DNA from: Boesenbergia rotunda
Lineage: Eukaryota; Streptophyta; Magnoliopsida; Zingiberales; Zingiberaceae
NCBI GenBank assembly: GCA_024364735.1
Contig: JAGFNQ010004012.1
Span: 266,825 to 330,824 of the forward strand
Reading direction: 5' to 3'
DNA length: 64,000 nt
Made by a program: the position numbers and the translations under genes. Under the pieces are notes generated by a model, which was not told the DNA's origin, did not search any database, and saw only the letters and a list, made by a program, of their open reading frames with translations. Shown piece after piece: positions 23,174-35,312 of the stretch; the stretch's first letter is position 1, and each line of letters starts with the position of its first letter.

Positions 23174-26056
23174 TGTCACGCCCCGAGACCCAGGAGCCGC
23201 TGATCCAATAGAAAATCGGACAGCACCTCCCCTGTCCGGCGGACAATTTACACATACACACAGATAACATAACCTGTATACAATATATATATAGCACAAC
23301 CACGCAGTTTAAAGGGCCTCAGGCCTCAGATATATGCAAAAACAACAGTTATATGATTATAACTATCGAAAAACCAAATCCGGACTCACCTGAGCTGCCA
23401 GGGGGCAGGAACAAAGCCAAAACCGAACGAAGTCCAACATAGGACTCAAAAGTACAATACCTTCAAACAGAACGTGCATACATGTTCAAAACATACAGCG
23501 GAAGCATAGGAATGCTACAGGGTCCATAACAAAACAAGGAAAACCAAAAAGGGCTCCTCGGGAGCTGGGGACTGGCGGCTCGGAATCTCCTCTCAGACAT
23601 CAACCTGAAATAAATATATATATGGCAACGGGGTGAGTCCATAGCTCAGCGGATACCCAATAGATATGCATGGAAGGTTATACCAACAATAAGAGTTCAG
23701 CTAATACAGTCTCATATCAACAAGAGGGAAAGACTGAAACTGAAAATACTGGGTAGGTACATACCTGAATCCATCTAACCTGTACAGAGGGTAAGAAATA
23801 CCGGTGGAATACTAGTAGACAGATAAGCACAGATAACAAGTCTCCAGAATATGCGATGTCAAACAAGTGCAGCAAATAAGTGCAGCAAACAATGCACGAT
23901 GCAAAATATGCACATGGTGCAATGACATGTGTCACCCCTGACACCAGACAGATCAACGTACACCTGTCATAGGGACGTCTGAACGGGTAGGGCTATGACA
24001 ACTGTACACCCTGCCATCACTGCTCCTGAGTGACCGGGTGGACAGGATGCTGGTGGAGACTCCGCTCCGACCCCAAGCAATGGGGGAGTCAAGCTCTCAT
24101 CTCCTCGTGGCTCAGTACGAGAAGGGATCCCTGGCTGCTACCACGCCCGCGCTCACCCTCCAAATAGTGGCCGAACGGAGCAATACAGGGCAAATGCACA
24201 CATCTACGGTATCCACTAACCCATGAGTGGCCGTGTGTGCCCGTCATGTACCGGAAAACGATTAGGCTCAACCACAAGGGAGTCGCTGATCGCCGGCATG
24301 CAATAGTGCAAGGATGGTGTATGATAGATACACATACCTCCCTCCCAAGTCCTCAGTATGCTAAGTCTCAGTCTGAAATCCTATAACGGGAAATACAGGT
24401 ATCCTACCAGGTATACTGAACTGAAATACAGATCCCTCAAGGTCCAATGCAAGAGATACCCTACGATATCTAAGCATACATGTAGAGATGACAATACTAG
24501 AGACTGTATGGAACTAACAGCATAATAACTCAAGGATAAACAACAAGTATCCAGAACTGACCTAATAAACAGGGGTAAACCACAATATCCAGATCAAACA
24601 TAATAACCAGGGATAGCGTAGGATCTTACTGCTATCTATAACATTCTATGCATAACAAAATGACAATATCAAAATAGATAAGTCAAAGGGTACCCGCCTC
24701 CGAATAGGTGAAGTCCGTATCAACGAGACAGAACCACCCGTCAAAATATAATCCAAGTCAAGCTCCTGTATCATGGATTTAATTTAATTAGCTTTTACAC
24801 AAATAACAACTAGCTAATTAATCCCTAATCCGTTTTAGGGTTAACCTAATCCATCCTTTTTCATTTAATTCCCTTTAATTAAATGGAAGGTTCTTAATTA
24901 CCCCATGTAATTTAGATTTAGGTTTAGGTGTTACTTTAGGTTTAAATCCTAAACCCCAAATCCAACGCGGCTAGAGTTAGTGTAATACCAATTTCCATAC
25001 TAAACCTGCCATTAGCTCTAATCCAATATAGCCACAACCAAACTGAGCTATTGTAATTACAGATTCAAACTTATTCCCCACAACCTAGCATAGGGCGTTT
25101 CACATCACAGTTCTAAATCCCAATACAGTGTTAAAATCAATTACAACAATTCATCTTGTAATTACCCGTATACCTTGATTCAAATAGATCATCCACATCA
25201 TGCTCCAGATAAATCAAAGGCCTTACCTCAATTCACAGCCTTCACAGCAACCCGAGTTGAGGAAGAACAGATCCCCCGGCCACCGCAGCCAAATCCCAGA
25301 AGACAATTTGCCACAGAATTCAAATCCCTACCAAACACCCTCAAATTCGAAGCTGCAACACAATTTATCCATTCAATCAACATACTACCCCTTCTATTCC
25401 AGTAACAGGACAGATTAATCAAAATGCACATTGATTTCATCCCTACCTCAAACGCCAGGTCGCATTCCGCCGGAGCTTTCTGCCGAATCCAGCAAGAACA
25501 GGATCTGAGGCCCTGCCTAGCCCTAAATCCAAGATCTCAAGCTACTGCAAACTCCCAACTCACCGGAACCTCAAGAACAGGCTCGAGTAGACAAGTACAG
25601 CAGCTTCCGATTAGGGCACGGCGATGGAAACACAACCCTGCTCGTGCAACGCAATGGGTTAGGGTGTGCGACCGGCTAGAGAGAAAGAGAGGAAGAGAGA
25701 AGAGGTAGACGATGAAGAAGGAAGGGGCGGCGTCGTCGTTGCTTCTCGATCGCAAGTGGAGTCGGCTAGGGCACGCGCGTGAAGGGAAACAGAAAGGTGC
25801 GGCTGCGGGGGTTGTCGCGACAACCGGGGGAAGAGTGGGTTAATAAGCTGTGGCATTTTGCACTTTAGTCCAGCCAAGTTCTGCCTATTCACAAAATCAC
25901 CCCTAGGGTTTTAATTCCTTACACATTAGCCCTTGAAACTTTTAGTTTTATTACATTTTAGTCTCTAATTTTATATCCAAGGACTCGGGACCCCGGAATC
26001 TATCTGGTAATTCTCCGAAAATTTCCGGAACCTAATCAAAAGTGTCGGATTTTACA
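23174..26056 (-). mobile_element. Solo LTR 4, Tekay/Del-related, minus orientation (TSD attga)
   Basis: 2883 bp, beginning tgtcacgcccc and ending ggattttaca, flanked by attga (23169-23173 and 26057-26061). The uninterrupted target is visible in the 3' LTR of element 3 near 33534-33545. Its left end resembles the reverse complement of the Tekay LTR end at 6200-6260, and its rc near 23930 shares gggtgacacatgtcattgca with 1865-1880, so it is a related family in reverse orientation. No internal region is left, as expected after LTR-LTR recombination. Confidence 0.88.
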
Positions 26057-26439
26057 ATTGAGGAGTAGATTTCTTAGTTAATTTCGTTTTTTGTAGCTGT
26101 TAATTTTCATTACTGCTGTAATTCGTTTCTGTTTTGGATTCAGATTTGGTTAATCTCGTTTCTGATTAGTTTTTGCTTAATCTAGCTTTAATCCTTTAAG
26201 TTTAGTAGTTGAGGAACTTGTGTAGTGATAGATTGCATTTAATTTCAGTTAATTTCTGTGTTTTATGTTTGCGTGCCAGTTTTTTTTGATGCTGTGTATC
26301 AGCTGTTTCCATTGCGTATCAGATTTCTATTGAGTTCCTGAATTTAGTTCCAAGCTCGCTTTAGTTTTACCTTATGAGTTTATCTTGCAGTTTAGTCTAG
26401 CCGATTAGCACTCGTTTTAGCTTTGCCCATCAGATGTTG

Positions 26440-27340
26440 TGTACCAACTTTAAATCTGAAATCTGAATTTCATTTCTGAATTCCTGCACTTCATTTCTGA
26501 AATCTGCATCCCTGCCTGTGTCAGTTTATTTTTGACTTAACATCAGTTGTTTACAACAGCTGATTTAATTGCCATAACTTGCATTCGAATTGTGTCTGAA
26601 TTGCCATCACCATTCCTGCAAATCAACTTAAATCCTGAACACTTGCTTCATTTCATCTCTGAATAAATTGCTTCTGCACTCTTGCAGTTCACCTCTGCAT
26701 CAAGAACAACTCTGAATTTATTACTGCATTCATACACAGCATATCTGCCTTGCGTGTGTGGCCAATTGATCAGCGTTTAGTCTTCATTTCTGCATCTCTG
26801 AATGCCCATCCTGCCATTTAACTGTAATCCCTGCAGTTTCAGTTATTTCTGCTTCACATTCATTTATTTTCGAACCATGAGTTGCCGAATGCTGCATTTG
26901 ATTTGCTTGCTCCGTTCCATTTGCTTTATATCAGTTTCTAGAGCTGCAGTTTACTGAAAATTCTGCAATTGATTGCTGCAACCTTGCAGTTTCTGCAAAT
27001 CTTCAATGGTCCTGCAGTTTACTGCAGTTTATGCAGTTGTGGTTGTGTCATGTTAGCTGAAATCCTTTCCAAGCATGGGTTTATGCATGTGAACTCAGCT
27101 GCCCTGGTCGTGTGTCTGCAAGGGAGTTAGACTGCATTTTCTGCATCTGAGTTCTACATTCTTAGCTGCAGTTCAGAAGTTGTATCAAACTGATCCTTAG
27201 CCTTTTGGAACTCAGAATCTGTTTTCAATGCGTATCACTTCTTCTTGGTAGCAGGTTTATTTCAGCTTCTGCATTTGCATGTGCCACTGCAGTTTCTGCA
27301 ATTGAAATTCTGCATTGTCTTACATTTCCAATTTCTGAGC
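26440..27340 (+). repeat. Stretch packed with tctgca / ctgcag / tgcagtt words in the element 3 LTR
   Basis: Within 900 bp the word ctgca occurs some dozens of times, often as ctgcagttt or ttctgcat. The 3' LTR has the same at 33950-34820. It has no fixed period, so it is a word-enriched region and not a tandem repeat. Confidence 0.7.
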
Positions 27341-27844
27341 ATGTCTGAAATTCAAATCTGGATTTATCTTTCAGCATTAAGGCTTGCTTGAAATTAGTTT
27401 ACGTTTCAACCAATTAGTTCTGAATTTCAGTTCCTATTCCGGCATAGGAGTTTTTAGCTACTTGCGGCAAGAAGAGTTTCGATATTATCTTTGCATTAGT
27501 TGTTCATATAATTGCTTGGCATCCAGCTTGCATTTCCTTGTTTGGTTAAATTGGTCAAGCCACCTTTATTCCCATTGTGTTGCCGATTTTAAATCAAAAC
27601 CAATTCCAAATTCACGATTGAAACCCAAATTCACAAACGACACCTAAACACAAGCGCGAATCAAACAACGTCAACTAGCCCCGAGAAAAATACGACCTGT
27701 GGCCCCTATATTACATTTTCAGATTTTGATTGTAAAAGGGTTTCCAGCAGTTATTCATTCCAGTTATTTCATTTACATTTAAATTTGATGAGCCCATACA
27801 TTTCGTGACAAATTAATCTAGTATATTTGGGCCCGTCAAATTTT

Positions 27845-27862
27845 TGGCGCCGTTGCCGGGGA
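27845..27862 (+). other. Primer binding site of element 3 (tRNA-Asp)
   Basis: tggcgccgttgccgggga begins six bases after the LTR and is complementary over 18 nt to the 3' end of plant tRNA-Asp(GUC), as I recall that tRNA. This primer is typical of Athila and several Tat elements. Confidence 0.85.
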
Positions 27863-28000
27863 AGCAACTAGTTGATTTGTTTGAATTTTGCTTGTATACT
27901 TTTTGATATATCATTGGGTTCTATTTTTTGTTGCTTATTCTTTTGTATACGGGTACTGCCATTTTTCTTGTTTGTTTTGTGACAGGGGTGCAGGTTCAAA

Positions 28001-30010
28001 ATGTTTTCATCCACTTATCAGCAGCCGTGTCCACACTTTCAGCAGACCCAGCAAGAATTCCAACAGCCCTATTCTAATTTCCAGCAACCAAATCAGTTTT
28101 TGCAGCCACCACAACAATTTCAACCGGATTTTCAGCCAATTCAACCAATTTTCCAGAATTTTCAGAATGGGCAGCCCCAATTTCAAAATTTTCAGCCCCA
28201 CTTTCAGCAATTCGAGCCTAATTTTCAGCCCCTTTATCAACAAGATCAGTCACAATTTCAACAATATCAGCAAGGGCAACCTTTCCAGAATTTTCAGCCA
28301 TGGCAACAAGAATTTCAGCCCACTCAACTTCAGTATTCACCACCACAAATTCAACCTCAGATACAAGAATTCCAGGGCTACAATTTTCAGCAATTTCCAC
28401 CAAGTGGTGAACCAACTTTTCAGCAGTTTAATCAGCCTGTGCAACCATTTTATCAAATGTGTCAACAAGAGCTTCAAAACCTCGAAAGGCAATTGGAACA
28501 AGTGGCTAATGATTTGAATCAAATAAAAGCCCAAAGAGCAGAACAATTATCTTCTCAAGCTGCTTTTAATTCTGAGAGCCCCGGAGTTGGTTTTATATCA
28601 GTTCAAGGTGACCCTAGTGCATGGCAAAGTCCTTCTTCAATTAATCCTGCAAATTTAGTAGAAGAAGAAGAAGAAGAATACATTAAAATCTGGGCACCTA
28701 CAGCATGCATCCCTCCGGAGACTCCTATTCAAAATCCAATTCCAAATTTTTCAGCTCCAGAAGAAGAAGTTGAAGCTCCACAGGACCATTCTAGACTTTT
28801 ATTTTCTAATGATAGCATTATTGATGGTCCTAATTTTTCTGACACTGTTGTTGCAGATATTACAGGAGAAGCATGCAGAGGAGATGATTCCATAGGTGTA
28901 GGGGACTGCACTAAGCCCCAGGGACCACCACAAGATTTAGAGAATAAACCAGAAAGTGTAGGGACTTGCTTGGTGGAAGCAAGCACCCAAGGATCACCAG
29001 TTGATTGTCCACCAGCGCCTGAGGCTGAAGAGGAGCATGAACTTGACCAGGAGGAGACCACAGATACACCTTCAGGTATTATCCATCACACTCAGGTAAG
29101 TATTTCTCCTCTTTCTTCAGAAAAATGCAGTGAGGTACCTAGGGATGACGTTATTGATTCTGATGTATTTATTGATATACCTTGTGTAGAGATTTTTTGT
29201 GAAAATCCAATAGAGGTACCAAACATTGATTTTATTGATCGTACTGCATTACTCGATACATCTCTTGCTATGGATAGTGAAATAATTTTAGAGGCACCCA
29301 TAATTGATGTAGTTTTTTATGATGAATCACTTAATACATCTTTTGTGGATATGACTAGTGAAAATTTTTTAGAAGTGCCTGAAATGAATGTTATTTATTT
29401 TGATGAATCTCTTGCTATTTCATATGCTGAAAATGAATGTGAAAGACTTTTGGAAATACCTGATATCGATTTGATTGGCTGTGACACATTGCATGATATA
29501 CCCTGGATGGAAAATAATTGTGAACTTTCTATTGATAAGCCAGAAATTGATTTCTTTATTTGTGATGAGCTCCTGGATGCAAATTTTGTTGAAAATGATT
29601 TTGAAAATTTTATTGAGGCACCACAAATTGATTTAATTGGACATGATGCAGATTTGGATTTATTTCATGCAGAGACTGAACTTATATCATTTCTTGCTGA
29701 CCCTGAACGCTTGAGAGAGGTATTACATGTTTTTGCAGGGTCCAGAAGACTTCAGGAGTGGGTGCTCCAACTGAACAGACTTCAGCCTCCTGGAAGGACT
29801 TCTGAAAGGCATAAAGAAGGAGGAGATGATCTGACTTTAATTAAAAGCACTCCATCCCTTGAATGGCTCTTGAACCTGAATCGCCTTAGGCCACCAGAGA
29901 AATTTTTTGCGAAGTTCAAGTGTGGGGGAGCCCGAATTCTCTCAGACACCCAGACACCTCCACTACCATGGTGGAGGCTACTTTTGGATCGACTCCGTCC
30001 ACCAGAATAA
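28001..30010 (+). CDS. 669-residue repeat-rich protein of element 3, function unknown
   Basis: I do not recognise this protein. ATG at 28001 lies 139 bp after the primer site; the frame is fully open. Residues 1-150 are extremely Gln/Phe/Pro-rich (FQQ, FQNFQP steps). Residues ~155-190 look like a short coiled coil (ELQNLERQLEQVANDLNQI). An acidic, proline-containing part follows to ~370. Residues ~374-563 hold seven degenerate repeats of 26-28 residues built around E-x-P-x-I-D-x-I-x-x-D-x-x-L (for example LEVPEMNVIYFDESL, LEIPDIDLIGCDTL, IEAPQIDLIGHDADL). The last ~85 residues hold three copies of a W-x-L-x-L-(N/D)-R-L-(Q/R)-P-P motif (EWVLQLNRLQPP, EWLLNLNRLRPP, WWRLLLDRLRPP), the third at the C-terminus. 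No zinc knuckle, protease, RT or integrase motif is visible. It could be a remodelled Gag, an Ogre/Athila-type extra ORF, or a captured host gene. Confidence 0.8.
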   Translation: MFSSTYQQPCPHFQQTQQEFQQPYSNFQQPNQFLQPPQQFQPDFQPIQPIFQNFQNGQPQFQNFQPHFQQFEPNFQPLYQQDQSQFQQYQQGQPFQNFQPWQQEFQPTQLQYSPPQIQPQIQEFQGYNFQQFPPSGEPTFQQFNQPVQPFYQMCQQELQNLERQLEQVANDLNQIKAQRAEQLSSQAAFNSESPGVGFISVQGDPSAWQSPSSINPANLVEEEEEEYIKIWAPTACIPPETPIQNPIPNFSAPEEEVEAPQDHSRLLFSNDSIIDGPNFSDTVVADITGEACRGDDSIGVGDCTKPQGPPQDLENKPESVGTCLVEASTQGSPVDCPPAPEAEEEHELDQEETTDTPSGIIHHTQVSISPLSSEKCSEVPRDDVIDSDVFIDIPCVEIFCENPIEVPNIDFIDRTALLDTSLAMDSEIILEAPIIDVVFYDESLNTSFVDMTSENFLEVPEMNVIYFDESLAISYAENECERLLEIPDIDLIGCDTLHDIPWMENNCELSIDKPEIDFFICDELLDANFVENDFENFIEAPQIDLIGHDADLDLFHAETELISFLADPERLREVLHVFAGSRRLQEWVLQLNRLQPPGRTSERHKEGGDDLTLIKSTPSLEWLLNLNRLRPPEKFFAKFKCGGARILSDTQTPPLPWWRLLLDRLRPPE

Positions 30011-30578
30011 AGGGGAGTTGGATTTTTCTTGTATTTTCTTTTATTTCATTTTTCATTTTCATGCTTCCTAGAATTAGAATTTTCCTTTGATCTGAGTCAT
30101 TGTAATTACCATGTCTTTGCTTTTAGCACTTTTACATGAGTAGAAATAAAAGTATCCCTTTAGGTATTCTCCATGGCATGTTAGAGTCTTCTGAAAACAA
30201 ATTAAATTTGATTGTTAAAACTTTGGATTTGAGCTAATGGATGAAATATTGGATGCTTGAGTACTACTTGCTTTAGATTCTTAATTGAGGACTTGGGATG
30301 AATTATTTTTACCTAGTGAGATTAGCCTTATTTTGTGATACACATATGTTATTGTATTCTAGAACTTGCTTAGGTTCTTTCAAAACCATATTTCAATGAT
30401 TGGATCACATCTATAGAAACTAATCACTTTGTTTACCTTTCCATATCCATTTAAAAAAAAAAAAATCATGTTCATTCCATTTTTCTCTACTTATTTCTTA
30501 CTCTTACCCTCACTTTTCTTTGGACTTGTTGTTTGGATTGTTTCTTGATGTTATTTTGCCCGAGACGGACAAAGTTTT

Positions 30579-30591
30579 AAGTGTGGGGGAG
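30579..30591 (+). other. Internal polypurine-tract-like motif
   Basis: aagtgtgggggag preceded by cgagacggacaaag closely resembles the terminal tract context cgagacgctcaagg...aagtgtgggggag at 32425-32459. A third copy (caagtgtgggggag, ~29918-29930) lies inside the ORF. It may be a second plus-strand priming site or mark where extra 3' DNA was acquired. Confidence 0.6.
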
Positions 30592-31562
30592 TGATTAGTG
30601 ATTTGGAAGCAATTTCATTTCGAAAAAATTTTTTTTTGCAATAGAAGGATGAAATCAATCACATTTTGAGTGAGTTGGAATGCCAAGAATTTGCAAGATG
30701 AGGTGAGAGCCATTGGAGACTTAGATTCTTTACTACATTTTGAAGAATAAAATGTGTTGGCATGCAATGACAAGAAAAAAATCTGCTATGAAAGAAAAAG
30801 AAAAGAGAATGTAGCAAAAGTTTTTGCCAAATGAAGTTAACTTGAGTTGTTTAACAGGTTTCGGAATTGGCTTGGATCAAAAACTGAAAAGTTGGAGTAT
30901 TGAGAACATCACAGCTGATCAGTAACAACTTGCTAGGACTGATAGATCGAAACAGAGAAAAAAAAAATGCAGTTAAGAACTAAGAAGGAGAAATTCTGCA
31001 ATGCTACTTGGAGTTGCCACTTCTTGTGCCAAATGTGTTGATCAGTCCACTTGAAGCTCACTCATTTCTGATTCTCGGCAGAAGGTCTCCTGCCAATTAG
31101 TGAATGTATCAAAAGAGAAGGGAAACAAAAGAAAAAGAGCTGAGAAAAGCAGAAATCTGTGACAAAAATTTGAAATTCTGAATTTTATTTTGTGCAGAAA
31201 TTTTTGTGCCAAATCAGTAATTTGTTTACCATATCAAATGTGTTTCCATACAAGATGTGAAGTAGACTCTCTAGAAGCTGAATCGCCACTAATCTGAATC
31301 GAATTACAGCTGCAACGTTTGATTGTAGCTAGTCTAAAAGAAATGAGAAGAATGCAGTTTGTCTCAACTAAGGGATGAATTGGTTTCCTTAGAGCATCTA
31401 TTTGAAGCTCACGGCAGGTTTGAGTGGAGGCAAGTTCTGAACAAAGATTTGGGAAGCATAAGCACAATAAGATTGAGCAAAATGGAAACCAAGAATAGAA
31501 GTAGCAGCTGACCATAGAAACAGAGAAAGAAAAGAAGATAGAAAAATGAAAGGAGAAGAAAA

Positions 31563-31960
31563 ATGGCACATACATTTGAAGTTTCGGCATCATTGAATTC
31601 AGTGGAATTTTTCTCATCCAAATCCAAGCCTTGCAATCCATTACATTCTGAATTTGCTAAAGAGAAAGAAGAGAGAAATCAGAGAAGAAGAAAGAAAAGA
31701 AAACAAAGAAGCAAGTGGCACACCTTTGAACTTTGGCACCATGAAATCAAGTGAAAATTTTCTTATCCAAGTCCAAGCTTGCATCAATACATTTCTGACC
31801 TTACAAGAAAGAAAGAAAGAAGAAAAAAAGAATGATTAGAAAAGAGAAGAAACAAAATTGGCACGAAATTGGGAACTTGGCACATTGAGATCAAAAGAAG
31901 AGTTTTTCATCCAAATCAAAGGCCATTACTTAAATCTGACTTTACCACACTTTTGATATC
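31563..31960 (+). repeat. Three degenerate ~150-bp repeats in element 3
   Basis: Each unit begins near tggcac and contains a gaa(c/g)tttgg-like word, an aattttt(c)tcatccaaatccaag-like block and an A/G-rich tail. Starts are about 31564, 31717 and 31860. Confidence 0.65.
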
Positions 31961-32448
31961 ATTAGAGGACTGTCAAGATGGGGCAAAGCGCATTGGAAAC
32001 ATTTTTGAGCAACAAAGTCTTCCACTCCATCAATTTTTTCCCATTTCCTTGATCTTTATTCCATTTCTTATCATTTCTATGTCCTTGATTTGTTTTTGTA
32101 GATGTTGATCCTAATCATGAATAATGGTGGAGATTAGATAATAAGCAAGCCTATGGTAGTTCAAGAAGCATATGTGTTTGAGTGAGCTCCACTTCCATCA
32201 TCAAGTTAGAATTTAAGGAGAGAGCCACCAAAACTTCCCTTGAAAGGCTAGTGATTTAAATTCATCCCAATGACTCATGATTGATGAAAAGACTAAGTTG
32301 TTGATTTAAGGACAAGATACTAATCCATAGAGCTTAGATTTATGAGAATTGACAACCTTAGGTAATTTCTTTTCATTTGCTTCTAATTATGCTTAAGAGA
32401 GCCTAAGGGATACTTATTTAGTTGTTTCGCGAGACGCTCAAGGTTAAG

Positions 32449-32459
32449 TGTGGGGGAGT
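32449..32459 (+). other. Polypurine tract of element 3
   Basis: gtgtgggggagt immediately precedes the 3' LTR start tgataagc at 32460. Confidence 0.85.
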
Positions 32460-35307
32460 TGATAAGCACCATTTTATTGATTATTTTAATTGCTAAAATC
32501 CATGTTTGACCCATGTTTTTATTGCTTAATTATGATTTTACCCTAGGTTTTGGAACTTTATCTTATTTTGGACTTAATTGCAAAATTACACAATTTTTGG
32601 ATTAATTGGCCACTAATTTTCTGATATATTTTTGTAGGCATGAAAGGATCCTGGACTTAGGGCATACTGGGTCAAACCTGAGTCGGATGTGAACCGGATC
32701 GAATTATCAAGCCTACGATTAATCCGGGCCGTCCGATTCAAGAGCGGCTAGATCTGAGCCATCTGGGACGATCTGAAGCAATCCGAGCTAGGGTTAGGGT
32801 TGATCAAGCTCTATGATCAAGATCTGAAGGTTTCATCCCAATCAGAGCTCAATCAACCGTTGGATCAAGCAAGGAGGGCTCTAGAGCATCCATTCACAGA
32901 TAGAGTTGATCTGGACCATCCGTTGGACATCTGGAGGATCCGAGCTACCACAAGGCAGATCCTGACCCCAGATCATCATCATAAAAGTTTGGCTCCAATC
33001 AGAGCAAGATCTACCGTTGGATCTCCTCCGATCAATCTGAGCCGTCCATTGGTTATTATTTAAGGAAAAATCACGCAGCAGCTGTTCTCGTCGCGTCTCC
33101 GCCGCAGCTCCTTCTTCCTTCAGCTGTTCTTCAATTTTAGCTAGTGTTCTTCAATCCAAGGGGCGCGACCCCTCGATTTCTCATCTAGATCGAGTGCTAG
33201 ATCATTGGGGAGCTGCTTCGGTGAATTTCCAGCTCCGAATTGGCCAAAACAGAGTTGTTGCGAGGTTTCCGCAGCTCTGCCTTTGATTGATTCGATTGCG
33301 GTTTTGTTCACTCCTTCATCCACCCGAGCAGTTCAGAGGGGTTCCCTGGAGTGCTTGGTTCATCCCTACATCATCCGCGCGATTGGACAAGGCGAGATTG
33401 AAGAAATTGATTGGGAATTCAGTTGGCACAGACTGTGAGCTGGATTGCTTCGCAGAGACGATTTCTTGATGATTTGATGAGCTTGCGGGTTCGAGGCTCA
33501 CTCTTGCTTGACGACCAAGAGGCACTTGAACTAGGGAAGCATTGAGGAGTAGATTTCTTAGTTAATTTCGTTTTTTGTAGCTGTTAATTTTCATTACTGC
33601 TGTAATTCGTTTCTGTTTTGGATTCAGATTTGGTTAATCTCGTTTCTGATTAGTTTTTGCTTAATCTAGCTTTAATCCTTTAAGTTTAGTAGTTGAGGAA
33701 CTTGTGTAGTGATAGATTGCATTTAATTTCAGTTAATTTCTGTGTTTTATGTTTGCGTGCCAGTTTTTTTGATGCTGTGTATCAGCTGTTTCCATTGCGT
33801 ATCAGATTTCTATTGAGTTCCTGAATTTAGTTCCAAGCTCGCTTTAGTTTTACCTTATGAGTTTATCTTGCAGTTTAGTCTAGCCGATTAGCACTCGTTT
33901 TAGCTTTGCCCATCAGATATTGTGTACCAACTTTAAATCTGAAATCTGAATTCCATTTCTGAATTCCTGCACTTCATTTCTGAAATCTGCATCCCTGCCT
34001 GTGTCAGTTTATTTTTGACTTAACATCAGTTGTTTACAACAGCTGATTTAATTGCCATAACTTGCATTCGAATTGTGTCTGAATTGCCATCACCATTCCT
34101 GCAAATCAACTTAAATCCTGAACACTTGCTTCATTTCATCTCTGAATAAATTGCTTCTGCACTCTTGCAGTTCACCTCTGCATCAAGAACAACTCTGAAT
34201 TTATTACTGCATTCATACACAGCATATCTGCCTTGCGTGTGTGGCCAATTGATCAGCGTTTAGTCTTCATTTCTGCATCTCTGAATGCCCATCCTGCCAT
34301 TTAACTGTAATCCCTGCAGTTTCAGTTATTTCTGCTTCACATTCATTTATTTTCGAACCATGAGTTGCCGAATGCTGCATTTGATTTGCTTGCTCCGTTC
34401 CATTTGCTTTATATCAGTTTCTAGAGCTGCAGTTTACTGAAAATTCTGCAATTGATTGCTGCAACCTTGCAGTTTCTGCAAATCTTCAATGGTCCTGCAG
34501 TTTACTGCAGTTTATGCAGTTGTGGTTGTGTCATGTTAGCTGAAATCCTTTCCAAGCATGGGTTTATGCATGTGAACTCAGCTGCCCTGGTCGTGTGTCT
34601 GCAAGGGAGTTAGACTGCATTTTCTGCATCTGAGTTCTACATTCTTAGCTGCAGTTCAGAAGTTGTATCAAACTGATCCTTAGCCTTTTGGAACTCAGAA
34701 TCTGTTTTCAATGCGTATCACTTCTTCTTGGTAGCAGGTTTATTTCAGCTTCTGCATTTGCATGTGCCACTGCAGTTTCTGCAATTGAAATTCTGCATTG
34801 TCTTACATTTCCAATTTCTGAGCATGTCTGAAATTCAAATCTGGATTTATCTTTCAGCATTAAGGCTTGCTTGAAATTAGTTTACGTTTCAACCAATTAG
34901 TTCTGAATTTCAGTTCCTATTCCGGCATAGGAGTTTTTAGCTACTTGCGGCAAGAAGAGTTTCGATATTATCTTTGCATTAGTTGTTCATATAATTGCTT
35001 GGCATCCAGCTTGCATTTCCTTGTTTGGTTAAATTGGTCAAGCCACCTTTATTCCCATTGTGTTGCCGATTTTAAATCAAAACCAATTCCAAATTCACGA
35101 TTGAAACCCAAATTCACAAACGACACCTAAACACAAGCGCGAATCAAACAACGTCAACTAGCCCCGAGAAAAATACGACCTGTGGCCCCTATATTACATT
35201 TTTAGATTTTGATTGTAAAAGGGTTTCCAGCATTTCATTCATTGATATTTAAATTTGATGAGCCCATACATTTCGTGACAAATTAATTAGTATATTTGGG
35301 CCCGTCA
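32460..35307 (+). repeat. 3' LTR of element 3 (2848 bp)
   Basis: Complete and uninterrupted copy of the 5' LTR. It preserves the empty site for solo LTR 4 (gaagcattgaggagtag). It ends gggcccgtca followed by TSD gtaac. Confidence 0.93.
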
Positions 35308-35312
35308 GTAAC

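Larger units (their letters stand above)
22088..27838 (+). repeat. 5' LTR of element 3, interrupted by solo LTR 4
   Basis: Matches 32460-35307 base for base apart from a few changes (for example at 22911 against 33283, and a small indel near 27750) and the insertion at 23174-26056. The first ~600 bp carry recurring words such as ccgttgga and gatctga; the 87-codon open frame at 22428-22691 is identical in both LTRs, looks repeat-derived and is not called as a gene. Confidence 0.92.
30011..32459 (+). other. Non-coding 3' interior of element 3 with internal repeats
   Basis: About 2.4 kb without a convincing gene. It holds a purine tract context at 30560-30591 that matches the real one at 32425-32459, and three degenerate ~150-bp repeats at 31563-31960. 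The minus-strand 135-codon frame at 31234-31641 is a shadow of purine-rich sequence. Confidence 0.75.
22088..35307 (+). mobile_element. Element 3: 13.2 kb LTR retroelement with a single unusual ORF (TSD gtaac)
   Basis: LTRs start tgataagcaccat and end gggcccgtca. The TSD gtaac is at 22083-22087 and 35308-35312. The 5' LTR (22088-27838) contains a 2.88 kb solo-LTR insertion; without it both LTRs are ~2.85 kb and nearly identical, so the element is young. The primer site matches tRNA-Asp, as in Athila/Tat-type gypsy elements. The interior (27839-32459) has one long ORF without gag or pol motifs, followed by ~2.4 kb non-coding DNA and a purine tract. It is best described as a large non-autonomous LTR element, probably Ty3/gypsy. 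Confidence 0.92.

Noticed and set aside
31234..31641. 135-codon minus-strand frame
   Set aside because: Low-complexity Phe/Ser/Leu translation of purine-rich, internally repeated non-coding sequence.
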